A DNA stretch of 64,000 nt. Source: Limnephilus marmoratus. Taxonomy: Eukaryota > Arthropoda > Insecta > Trichoptera > Limnephilidae. The stretch covers positions 26,090,104 through 26,154,103 of the forward strand of contig OU862917.1 in the NCBI GenBank assembly GCA_917880885.1, read 5' to 3'. A program made the position numbers and the translations under genes. This document shows positions 33,925-44,399 of the stretch, one piece after another (the first letter of the stretch is position 1; each line of letters starts with the position of its first letter). The notes beneath the pieces were generated by a model. The model was not told the origin of the DNA. It saw nothing but the letters and a program-made list of their open reading frames with translations, and did no database searches.

Positions 33925-34660
33925 TTAAATCTTAAAGCGGTTCCTTTTAAGTTTCCCCAATCACACCAGTGTGACTTTCTAATAAATAATATAGACTCAA
34001 AACTGACTTTCACAGCAAACTTTGAATATGTGCTAAAAAAGGTATCAAAAAAGGTAAATTTTCTTAGAAGACTAAGACGTAAATTAAATAGAAACACTAT
34101 GGAGCTTATTTATAAACTATCGGTGCTCCACATTTGGACTACTGAAGTCAAAATGTGGAGCTACTATATTTGGCCAATGAAGGAAATTTGAACAAACTAG
34201 AAGTTATACAAAACAAAGCTATGAGATGTATACTGGGGAAAGGCAAATACGCAAGGATTAATCAAATGAGAGAGGAGCTAAATTGGATTCCAATAAAAAA
34301 GAGACTACTATTTAATGTGTTAATTTTTGTGCATAAAATTATGAAAAACCAAATGCCAAAATACTTTAAGGATGAAATTGTTTTTAATAGAGACATTCAT
34401 AATTACGAAACAAGAAATATAAACAGAGTTCGATTGCCACAAATGAAGAAATCAAAATCACAGAACTGCCTAATGTACAGAGGACTAAAGATGTATGATG
34501 AAATGCCTGAAAGTATGAAGAATGAAGAAAGAATGAATGTATTTAAAAAGCAATGTAAAAATATTTAAACTTATCAAATGAAATGTTACATTGTGCTTAT
34601 TAGTTTTTATTCATGTAGTATAAACTAACTCAATAAATAAAAACAACAAAAAAAAAATAT
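33925..34660 (+). pseudogene. LINE C-terminus (family N)
   Basis: Upstream frames read ANFEYVLKKVSKKVNFLRRL and RRKLNRNTMELIYKL; after frame changes the open frame 34155-34568 continues LYLANEGNLNKLEVIQNKAM, MRCILGKGKYARINQ, LNWIPIKKRLLFN. This is the region after the RT palm. Stop at 34566-34568, then CAATAAATAAAAACAACAAA. The decayed relative is at 7.04-7.56 kb on the other strand. Confidence 0.82.
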
Positions 34661-35030
34661 ATATATATATATAGTTTTTTTAATACAAAACTTTGAAGTG
34701 AGACAACTTCAACAAAATTTCATATTCTTTTCACATCATACCTATCACATTAAATTAGAGTCTGCTGAAGTACATCTAATACCGAAGAGAGAGAGAGAGA
34801 GAGAGTAAAATTTTGATATTGGGTTTTTATTTTTTGGCATTACCAAAAACTTTAGTTAGGAATAACGTAAGGTGAGCAATTTTTAAAACTTATTCATGTT
34901 TGCATTCAAAAAATTTATATTTAAAAAATTATATGTTCATTTCTATTTATAAAATTTGAAAGCTTATTTCAATACCTTTCAAAAATAGTTTTTAGTTTTT
35001 GGATGCTTTCAGAAATATTCCATTTATTAG
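34661..35030. other. No gene; TA and GA microsatellites
   Basis: (TA)n at about 34657-34671 and (GA)n at 34786-34805; otherwise AT-rich. Confidence 0.6.
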
Positions 35031-35034
35031 GATT

Positions 35035-35451
35035 TTATTGCGGAGCGTAAATATTTATAACCTTAGCAAAATAAGCCCGAGGAAACAAGCCCGAGGCCTG
35101 AGGGTTAAATATATCACATTCCCATGTACAGTTTGACGGTGGTAGAAGAAGTCTTAGAATCCCCAGGAGGATATTTGCACGGTCCAGTAGATCAATTCTT
35201 GGTCGTGTAAAATGTAAAGACAGAAACGTATGTCTGAGACTACGTAAGAATTCGAGTAAAGCAAGGAGTGTCCGCCAAGATATTTGTGTGGTATCCCTTT
35301 CTCTGTGGTGATTAGTTAACTGATAATAATATCTTCTAACAGCTTTTCTAATCAAAAAACACTCCCCAACCATTAAACGGTGTTTTAGTTGCACATTGAA
35401 TAAATACTGCACAACGTTGCATTTTTGCAGGCTGACGCTTAAAATTCCCAT
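35035..35451 (-). other. Unassigned open frame, 138 codons
   Basis: Long for chance in AT-rich DNA. Leucine- and arginine-rich, no domain that I recognise. A decayed element fragment is more likely than a host gene; no splice or start context supports expression. Confidence 0.25.
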
Positions 35452-35619
35452 CTTAAAAAAGCGCGGTTATTTTAGGTATATAATTGTTAAATTGTCCGTT
35501 ACCGCGTGAATTTAATAAGAATTTATTTATTTATTAACGGTATAAATATACCATAAATACATATTACATGTCACAAAATATTTGTTGTAGGTACTTAAGA
35601 AATAATTAAAAAAAGAGTT

Positions 35620-35905
35620 ATATATTAATTGTGGCATTTGATTAAGAAATGACACAAAGAGCTACAAAAATAAACCAAAGATAAAATTGCAAGAAACATT
35701 TAACAAAAAATTCTGCCTCAATACAGGTTCAACCTAGTGAGGCAGGCTATGCACAACTAAAAATATTGTATAATTATGCTACTTCTGTATAACCGTTCTT
35801 ACATTACTTTCTATTTGTTATTTTTTTTTGTACTGATGTAATCTACATTGAATGTGTACTTTTTTAGTTGTAATGTTGCCAATTTGATTGAATAAAGATA
35901 TATTA
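35620..35905 (+). mobile_element. LINE 3' UTR with conserved hairpin
   Basis: Stem CTGCCTCA/TGAGGCAG at 35713-35745 around ATACAGGTTCAACCTAG. AT-rich UTR ending TTGAATAAAGATATATTATT. Confidence 0.5.
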
Positions 35906-36603
35906 TTATTAATTACATTCAATACTGTAGTACAAATAAAATTCTAGGAAAGTGATGTTTTTCAATAACATGTTTTTTATGCTTGTGTAAATAAATTGTG
36001 AAATTAAAAAATTATATTGCGCAAACAATAAATTTGTAATCGTGCACTTTGACATTTTTTGGATTTTATCCCTGGTATTAAGTATAAATATTTGAGAAAA
36101 AACTGGGAAAAATACACTCAGGCGCAAACATAAAAAAAATTTACGATCATTTTCTAAAGAGTTTTATTTTTCAATTTATACAATTAAACGATAACCGAAA
36201 AGGGGTTTGTAAGTAGGAGATTTTGAACTTTAAAGCAGTTTTTATAGACCTGATAATATATTTTTTTCCGGTTTTACAAAAAGACTCGATTACTTGAAAG
36301 GCAAATATCTCTTCTCAATATCTTTTAATTCTTCTAAATATGTTCTTCTCGCAGTATTTAATTAAAACATCTAAAATATTTCCGAGCCATCTAATTTTCA
36401 AAACAAAATCACGTGATTTTGCATTATTTAGTAGTTCTTCACCTTAAGTATAAATAGTAAAAATAAATGGTAAAAACAACCGTAGAAATACTAAAGATCA
36501 TGTTTATGTGTGACTTCTGTACGAGATTCAGAAGCAAGTGCAAAAGAAAGACTTGGCACTTTGCCACGAAGTAATAATTATTACTGACGAGGCGCATTGC
36601 AAT

Positions 36604-37671
36604 TAGGGATTGCAATCCCGCAAAGCGGGATCCCGCAATCCCGCGGGATCCCGCAGCTTTTATTAATCCCGCAATCCCGCACCTTCAAAGCGCGGATCCG
36701 CAGATCCCGCAAGTTAAAAATTTGACGCTAAAACTTTCGCGTAAATCGAGAGTAGCACGAGCGCAATGTTACCGTTTAGCACAAGATAGCCCGCCCGCCT
36801 AGTATGTAGATTATGTTTAAGATAAATAATAGTTTTGATAAATAGGTAGGTTTATTTTTCTATGGACCACACGCCACTGTTAGGAATAATATTGTGGTAT
36901 TATTTTTTGTCTCAAAACAATATTTTGTTTTGTTTTTTTTTTAATGTTTGTGTTTGGTTATGTGTTGTAATGTTTTGAGTAAATTGAATACCTTGTTGTT
37001 TGATCCAGTCTTTGATGTATTTTTTGTGAATGTCTTTATAGTTATTAGTTGCTTCAGTGTGGTGGGCATGTAGTTATATAGTTTGATTGCGTAGTACTTA
37101 AAGTTTCTTTGCCCGTATGAGGTATGAGTTATCGGTATGTTTAATGTTTTTTTTTGTGTGGAGGCCCTGGTTTTACTTTAATTGAGGTTGCATTTGGAAT
37201 CTGAAGTTTATGTTGGAAAAGGATAGTAGTACAGATTATAGTAATAATAGTAGCATCTAAGAGAAAGTTGTGATTTGATTATTAGTCATTATATGAATAA
37301 GACTGAATTAAAAATATAAAACTGTTAGGAGTAAGTGTAAAATTAAACAAAACTATTAAATTATGCCAATTATTTAAAGATGAATCTAAAAAAACAGATT
37401 ACTAATTACTTAGATAATAGAAAACTTAATTAATACAAAAGAATTAATTTCTGTTGCTTAATGTAAGAAATGTTAAATAAAAGTTGATTTTTACCCAAAA
37501 ATCTGTAGTTTCAATTTTATCTTATAACTTATAAAATCTGTAGTTTCAATTTGATTTTAAAACTTATAACATTATTTCAAAGATGCGGGATCCCGCGGGA
37601 TCCGCGCGGGATTGAGCAATCCCGCATATCAATCCCGCGGGATTGAATTAGGTGCGGGATTGCAATCCCTA
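36604..37671. mobile_element. hAT derivative with GGGATCCCGC-rich ends (1068 bp)
   Basis: TIRs TAGGGATTGCAATCCCGC and exact complement; exact 8-bp duplication ATTGCAAT (36596-36603 and 37672-37679). Both ends are packed with overlapping CGGGATCCCGC palindromes, a sharp GC island in AT-rich DNA and likely transposase-binding sites. No transposase; a LINE tail (36.9-37.2 kb, minus strand) sits in the middle. Confidence 0.92.
36895..37175 (-). pseudogene. LINE C-terminus (family D), nested in hAT derivative
   Basis: The minus strand reads TSYGQRNFKYYAIKLYNYMP, then TTLKQLITIKTF, matching HGQRHFQYYATKLFNYMP and ITLKQLL at 28.2 kb. 5'-truncated fragment. Confidence 0.7.
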
Positions 37672-38108
37672 ATTGCAATGTGTGAGACCCATTACTTCTA
37701 TTGGTAAGAATATAGGATGCACCCAAGGTTTGTAGAAAATATGCACCTTTTCTCATTTCGAATACGGAATTTTTTTCTGTTTGTCCTTTTGTTCTTTCTT
37801 TATTTCTAGGGAATGTGAACCATAAAGGGTATTAAAAAGCGTAAAGGTCAGTAAAAAAGAGACTCGTATATCTGAGGTAACATTAAACTCTACAATTTTC
37901 AACGATAATAATATTACTACACAGATTTTTTTGCCAGTACAGGTGTAGAAAATTCTTGAATCTACATCAAATAACTATAAAAAATACTGTTTACGGATAT
38001 GAACATATTAAACACACAAATACTGGTGTTGCATATTCTTGGAATATACATAGGTAGGTACTGTAAGTAAAGAAATGAAAATGTCAGCAGACTAACATTT
38101 TATTTATT

Positions 38109-38394
38109 TTTGTTATTTGTTTTTGGGGTGTTACGCCGTGTTGCTCTACCCCCTTCTTTAGCCAACGTTTCGGACATCGTTGCAGTGTCCATCATCAGGT
38201 CAGATCCGGCAGATCCGGTAGATGTGATCTGCTGTCCATCATCAGGGCAGATCCGGTAAATGTGATCTGCCGGTAGATGTGATCTGCCGGATCTGCCCTG
38301 ATGATGGACACTGCAACGATGTCCGAAATGTTGGCTAAAGAAGGAGATAGCGCAACACGGCATAGCACCCCAAAAACAAATAACGAAAATACTC
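38109..38394. mobile_element. Palindromic double hammerhead unit (family H2) with 14-bp TSD
   Basis: 286-bp inverted repeat bounded by GTTATTTGTTTTTGGGGTG and its complement. Exact 14-bp flanks ACATTTTATTTATT at 38095-38108 and 38395-38408. Motif on + : CTGATGA 38298-38304, stem GGACA/TGTCC, GAAA 38325-38328. Motif on - : about 38161-38203 with CTGATGA and GAAACGTTGGC. The centre has three partial copies of GATCTGCCGG-type sequence. Confidence 0.85.
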
Positions 38395-38409
38395 ACATTT
38401 TATTTATTG

Positions 38410-38850
38410 TTTATTGCGGTATTTTAAATAGGTACATAGTTATCTATGTCCTAATACAATCCTTATATATACATACACTTAAAATAACACATCTATACCA
38501 AATCAATCACATATCTTCGCAATTTAATTTTAAATGCCTTTATACTCTCTTCCAATTTTATTTCTTCTGGTGATTCTCAAAATATCTTCAATGCTCCGTA
38601 CATCAATGACTTTTGACTCTGTGTTTTTTTCCTGAAGGGGAGTTTAAGTTAATTTCGTCTCCTCGTCTCATGTGTATGTTTGCTTTGGAGTTTATCAATT
38701 TTTCTTAGGAATTCAATAGACGTATGGCCATTGATTATTTTGTAGATTAACAATATAGTATTGAAGTAAATAATTTGTTTAAATGACAAGATATGTAACT
38801 CTTTCAACATTTTCTTGACTGAAGTGTACCTATTTTTCTTCAATATATAA
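38410..38850 (-). pseudogene. LINE C-terminus (minus strand)
   Basis: The minus frame from 38843 reads YTSVKKMLKELHILSFKQII, YFNTILLIYKIINGH and HTHETRRRNEINLN: the R-T...LKEL-WL-...R...F...I-...G.. blocks of LINE C-termini. Stops follow further along. Confidence 0.75.
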
Positions 38851-38879
38851 AACTATATAATATTTGTGCAAATTGTCCA

Positions 38880-39066
38880 GCCAATCACCCAGCCAACTTA
38901 GTAACCAACCAAACAATTATTCAATCAACGAATCAATAAATCAATCGATCAATCAGTAAAACCATCAACCAATTAATCAAACAAACAATCAACCAACCAT
39001 TTAATCAATCAGTTAAACAATCAATTAATTCACTAAACAATAAATTAATCAATCAATCCATCATTT
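38880..39066. repeat. AATC-type tetranucleotide repeat, left part
   Basis: Imperfect AATC/AACC units (CAATCAACCAACCATTTAAT), continued at 39520 beyond an inserted family A retroposon. Confidence 0.9.
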
Positions 39067-39067
39067 G

Positions 39068-39509
39068 AGGTGGGTACGGGTACCGCCGCCCCGGGAACCA
39101 TTTATTGGAAAACCAACACCTCTGCCATAGGCCACCCCGAGTGGTTCCCTACGTTTGGTGACTTAGCAGGGGTGCCCTGGTTCATCGGGTGAGGTTTGTT
39201 CGGGTCTTGGCGGCGGATGCGTCTGCCCACCAGCTGCATGGCAGGCAGGATCGGGATAGAATGGTTGAGGGAGTCCCTTTGACTTCTCCAGCCGTACTCC
39301 CTCGAAATATCGCCTTGCACCGTAGTGGTAGGGATGGATTCATACGTCCGTCACTTCCGGATTCATTGATCCCCAGATTCATACCCATACCTAATACACT
39401 CTTCCTTCCCTCTCATTCTTTCCTAAAAATTCCTCCACACAGCATCACCAAAGATGACACAGGCCCTGAGGGAATTATTTTTCTCAGAGCCTCCTGTGTG
39501 GAGTTAATA
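39068..39509 (+). mobile_element. Poly(A)-tailed retroposon (family A), long form
   Basis: Full-length copy inserted in the AATC repeat. Unlike most copies it has an extra internal segment of about 150 bp (around 39225-39365), shared with the 63.0 kb copy. Starts GGTACCGCCGCCCCGGGAAC, ends GTGTGGAGTTAATATTAAAA. Confidence 0.82.
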
Positions 39510-39519
39510 TTAAAAAAAT

Positions 39520-39835
39520 CCACCAATCAAAAAATCAATCAATCAATCTATCGATCAACCAATCAAACAATCCACTAATCAAACAATCACCCAGCCAACC
39601 TAGTAACCAACCAAACAATTATACACAACGAATCAACCAATCAGTCAATCAATCAATAAAACAATCAACCAATTTACCAAACAAACAATCAACCAACCAT
39701 CAATCAATCAATCAGTCAACCAATCAGTTAAACAATCAATTAATTAATTAACAATCAATTAATTCACCAATCAATCAATTAAATCAATCAATAAATCAAT
39801 CAATTCATCATTTATGAAATAAATCAATGAATCCA
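39520..39835. repeat. AATC-type tetranucleotide repeat, right part
   Basis: Same impure AATC/AACC/AATT units as the left part; ends about 40 bp before the splice acceptor of the exon. Confidence 0.9.
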
Positions 39836-39876
39836 ATGAAATGCGCTAACGTGTTGTCGTTTCTGCCCCCTCCCAG

Positions 39877-40010
39877 CAGTGGACCTCGGGCAGACCGTGG
39901 TGCAGGATGCCTTCGTCATCGCCGTGGAGCACGAGGCCCGCGAGAGGCTGGAGCGGCTCTCGGCCCTCAAGAGGATCAAGCCGGTCGACATGGCTGAGCT
40001 CTCCCTACAG
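39877..40010 (+). CDS. Internal exon of an unidentified protein-coding gene
   Basis: Pyrimidine-rich acceptor TTTCTGCCCCCTCCCAGCAG, donor CAGGTGAGC. In the frame starting at 39879 there are 44 codons without a stop and about 41 end in G or C, in a region that is otherwise strongly AT-rich; that is strong evidence of selection on coding sequence. Product reads VDLGQTVVQDAFVIAVEHEA, then RERLERLSALKRIKPVDMAE and LSLQ: a charged, probably helical segment. The exon ends in phase 0; the acceptor could be at 39877 or 39880. I do not recognise the protein. Neighbouring exons must lie outside or far away, so the flanking DNA is probably intron. Confidence 0.75.
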
Positions 40011-41935
40011 GTGAGCACTTCAACAACATAATACACCATCTTCTACTCCATGCATTGCTAGAATTCTGCTGATAAAGTTAGCTGATGCCAAGCCGATTTG
40101 TCAAAATTTTCTAAAAATTACATACTAATATCTACTTAAACATTTTTGTTCCTGGATTCCAAAAATCACACCAAAATATTGGCGGAAATAGATAAAATAA
40201 AACTGAACTGATTTAGCTACTTGTAGGCGATGTGTGCATGTTTTGAAATGACCCTGAAAAGGGACTATATTATAAGGATAAAGCTAAATTTGCTTCGTCG
40301 CGTTGACAAATGAATTGTTAATTATTAGTAAAACGTATTTTTAGTATAATCAAGACTTAAAATGTTTTCTGGTAAATGTTTTTTGAAGAGCTAAATGTAG
40401 CACAGGTCATTGTATGCACTTTGACTATTTGATTGTTCACAGTTTTAAGGCATGTACCTATATAACTTTTTTGTCTTATGAAAGTTGTAGGTGTTTATCA
40501 GGATTTAAACCAAGATGCATTCTACTCGATATTAGCAAATCGGAATTCATGCTTGTATTTCGGATGGTTTAAAAATTAAGATATTCATGCTTTTGAGGTT
40601 GACAAAAAAACTTTCGCATCGAAACTGCGCGTTCAGATAAAACTCTTCGCTTTGTTACCAAGTTTGTCCTATTGAGAACGCTAATGTACAAAGTTCACGG
40701 AAAAAGCAAACAACCGCACAGCTGGCCAGGCTACTCCACAACTCCACTTCTGCTCTCGTAGCTGTACAACCAAATAGATAGCACATGTGATATAGCGACG
40801 TAGCACTAGAAATAGGACATTGGAACGTAAATATGGACATAGGACATAGTGACGTCGAAAGTTACCCTGTCCAGCAAAACTTTTGCAATAAGTGAAGCGA
40901 GGGATACAACAATGGGTTCTGTGAGCGGGGAATAAAACGATACTCATTAAAGCTCAATGGGAAGACCAACTTATATAATATGTTCTAGTTTCACTTATAA
41001 TGGCTGTTCCCCTCTCTGTGTCGACACTCTTTTAACAATACCTACATTTTCTTATCGATTTAGTGAAAAATATACCTACATTCATTATTTAATTTATGTT
41101 CTGAGTGTTATATGTTTTATAGGTTAGATTTTCATGTAATCATGTTTTATACTTCAATAGATTAGGGGTGATGCAAACATGTATGAAATATAGATTTTGG
41201 AACCCTTCGGGGCAATCTCTTTGAAAATGTGTCAAAATACGCGGTTTAGTTATAGCTTCATAATTTGATTACGAAATTTGGTTTTGCATAGTTGCAACAG
41301 TGGTAAAAATGACAAAGTTTGCAAGTGAATTCGAGTGAACACAAAGGATTTGACACAAATGCCTGACATCAATACTGAAGATAAGATCCACCTTACTTTT
41401 GTTTATAAATATTAGTCGATGGCGTAGATTGTTTATATAACATAATATTTTAGAGCATTGAACTCGGATACCAACATAAACAAACGACTTAGAGAGTCGT
41501 TCTTGAATTTTTTTTCTTAATTGTTGTTTTTTTCCAGTCAGCCTGATTTTAAAATATTTATTTTAATTGTTTATGTTCATCAAAAGCTTGTTGACACGTT
41601 TCGTCCCCGTATGAGGTCTCTTATTCCTGCAGAGATTATTTTGATAATTTCAAATGGGTCTTTTGTCATCACATTTCAGAGGGTGTCCCTTGTATTGTAC
41701 ACGGAATTAACAAACAAGTTATTTAATTTTTTATTTTCATTGTTAGGTTTTTATTGTAGTTTATTTAGATATTGCACGGTCTTCAGATCCAGGAGAAAAG
41801 AGGAATACATGTGGTGGTTGGTCCCGGAGTTCTTGCATTGAAATAGATCCCAACTTATAGCATTAAGTGCAACCCGAGAGCTTGTCAATTCAAGCAATTC
41901 TGTCTTTTCAAAACCTATTTGAGGATCTGATTCGA
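40011..41935. other. Probable intron; no features seen
   Basis: AT-rich sequence after the donor. Open frames at 40.66-40.95 kb (minus) and 41.52-41.84 kb (plus) have no recognisable content. Confidence 0.45.
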
Positions 41936-41939
41936 ATAT

Positions 41940-43735
41940 CCAAGAAAGAAAGAAGAGGCTAGAAGAAATAAGTAGAGACAGGAAAAACCAAGAAGAGCCA
42001 CGAAGCACGAGCCATGAATAGGCAAGGGAAAGTATGAAGAACTAAGAAAAATCTGTAAGATGCAAGAAGAAGCGAGTAAGGCCACGATAAGAAAAAATGT
42101 CGAGATGAAGCAAGGAAATGTCAGCAGAGACTAGGAGAGCCAAGAAAAGTCAAGAGAAGCAAGAAGGAAAATGAGGAAGCAAGATAAAGCCAGAAGAATT
42201 AAAAAAAAAAAAAAAAAAAATAATAATAATAAAAATAAAAAAGCAAGAAGATGAAAGCAGAGACTACGAGATCCCAGAAGAGCCAAGAAGATGCAAGAAG
42301 CAAGTAGACGGCAGAAGAACCAAGATGTTTGCAAGAAGATGCAAGCTGAGACTAGGAGAGCCAAGAAGAAGCTAGAAGAAGCCATATGAAGCCAGAAGAA
42401 CCAAGAAGTAGAAAAACTGGCTAGTGGAAGCAAGTTAATGCAAGAAGTGGAAAGAAAATAATTAATAAGTCAAGAAAGAATCAATAAGAGCCACGACAAT
42501 AAAATAATAAGCAAGAAGAGACTAGTAGAGGCCCAAAATTAAAGAAGGGAGTAGTTGGAAGCAGAAGAAGTGGGGAGCATAAAGAAGTGGGAAACGAGAA
42601 ACCAACGTTCAATCATCTCCTTTGTTCCTGCACTTACGCACTGGTCGATTAAATTCCGCAAGAAGTGGCAAGAAAATCCAGACATTGTGATCCAAGAAGG
42701 ATGAATAATAAAAGAAGAGTCAAATCGAGTCAAGGAGAGACAAGATATGAGAAGACACAAGACGATACAAGACAGGCCAAGAGAAGACAAGAAGAGATTG
42801 GAAGAGACAAGAATAGACAAGAAGAGTCGGTCAGAAGATTCAAGACGAGCCAAGAAGTGACTAGAAGAAGCAAGAAGAGTCAAGAAGATACGATAAGGTC
42901 CCAGAAGACCCAAGAAGAGACAAGAAGAGCCAAGAAGAGTCAATAAGAGACGAGAAGAAGCAAGAAAAGCCAAGAAATGTTGAGAAGAGACAAAAAGATT
43001 CAAGAAGAGACGAGAAGATTCACGAAGAGAAGATAGAAGCCAAGCCAAGAAGGGGTGTGAAGATCCAAGAAGAAGTAAAAAGAGCCAAGAAGAGACGATA
43101 AAACAAGAATGAACAAGAAGGTTTGGTATGCACTTGGAAGACTCAAGAAGAGACAAAACGAGTCAAGGAGGGGCGAAAAGTTAAAAGATGCAAGAAAAGG
43201 CAAGAAGATGCAAGAAGAGGCTAGAGGATCCAAGAAAAGAAAAGAAGAGACAAGAAACGCTATGAAGAGCCAAGAATAGCCGTGAAGAGATAAGAAGATC
43301 CAAGAAGGGGCAAGAAGAGCTGAGAAAAGCAGAGAAGAGACGAGAAGATCTGAAGAAACATGAAGAGCCAAGAAGAGACATTAAGATACGAGAAATAGCA
43401 AGAAGATCCAAGGAGGGCAAAGAAGAGATGAGAAGAATCAAGAAGAGGCAAGAAGAGACGAGAAGAAGTAGAAAGGGCCAAGGAGAGACAGAAAAATCCC
43501 AGAAGGGACAAGAAGAAGCAAAGAGCAGAGACAAGAAAAGCCACGAAGGGTCTAGAAGAGCCAAGAAGAGCCGAAAGAGACAAGAAGATCCAAGAAGAGA
43601 CAAGAAGGGACAATAATTGGGATCAATAAGAGACAAGAAGAGTCAAGAAGAGACGAAAAGATTCAAGAAAAGCCAGAAATAGACAAGAAGATCCAAGAAG
43701 AGCCGAGAATAGGCAAGAAGAAAGAGCCCATAAAG
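41940..43735 (+). repeat. Purine-rich minisatellite, about 1.8 kb
   Basis: Irregular runs of AAGAAGAGACAAGAAGAGCC and variants, with unit steps of about 9-12 bp and C (occasionally T) at near-regular spacing. Broken by a poly(A)/AAT patch at 42199-42240 and a non-repetitive stretch at about 42540-42660. The long minus-strand open frames here (L/S/F-rich) are by-products of the composition. Confidence 0.85.
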
Positions 43736-43956
43736 AAAGGATTTAAAAAATATATCGTAATGCTCAATCCATTCCTTTATTCCTGCCCAGCCTAAATTCC
43801 AATATTGGCTTATTAGGTTGCCATGTACCTATACCGGTCGATTGAACTCCAACCTCATTCCCATCCTCAGAGCACGTGTTCCTAGTCTTAACAAATCAGT
43901 GCCCCCTGGTGTACCGGTCTCACCGGGACAGGAGTACTCCTGGCTGGGGTGGTACA

Positions 43957-43981
43957 ATCGTATCGTATCGTATCGTATCGT
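43957..43981. repeat. TATCG pentanucleotide repeat
   Basis: Five CGTAT units in tandem, preceded by the unique segment CAGGAGTACTCCTGGCTGGG, which contains an inverted pair CAGGAGTACTCCTG. Confidence 0.85.
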
Positions 43982-44147
43982 GGCTGATCGTTGAGAATCG
44001 GCCAAAATTTTTCATTGATGTATGCCATTTCGGCTCAGTTTTGCAAGTGTATGAAGTTCTCTGTACCTACGTGTCATTGTAGATATCAAAAGTCCATTTT
44101 TGGTATATTGCTGCAATGGCATGGCGTGACACGAGTGCATTGCATGT

Positions 44148-44395
44148 GGTTCGCTATGTTTGGTGATTTAGCAGGGGTGCCCGGGTTCATGGGATGAGGT
44201 TTGTCTAGGTCTTGCAGGCGGATGACCAGGACACATTGAACCCCAGGTTCCTACCCACCCCTTAAACCCTTTTCCTTCCCAGAACCCTCCTCTCCTTTCT
44301 TTCCTTAAGAAAAAACCGCCACACAGCATCCCCAAAAATGTCATAGGTCTTGTGGGAAATTATTTTCCTAAGGGCCTCCTTGTGGAGCTCATGTA
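44148..44395 (+). mobile_element. Poly(A)-tailed retroposon (family A), 5'-truncated
   Basis: Starts within the family at TTCGCTATGTTTGGTGATTT and ends GTGGAGCTCATGTAAAAAAA. Terminal hairpin slightly decayed. Confidence 0.8.
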
Positions 44396-44399
44396 AAAA

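Noticed and set aside
39824..40039. Minus-strand coding exon over the 39.9 kb GC island
   Set aside because: The plus strand has matching acceptor, donor and strong third-position GC in one frame; the minus frame lacks splice signals at these edges.
42131..43636. Long L/S/F-rich minus-strand frames resembling membrane proteins
   Set aside because: They follow from CTT/TCT-rich complement of the purine minisatellite and appear in overlapping frames.
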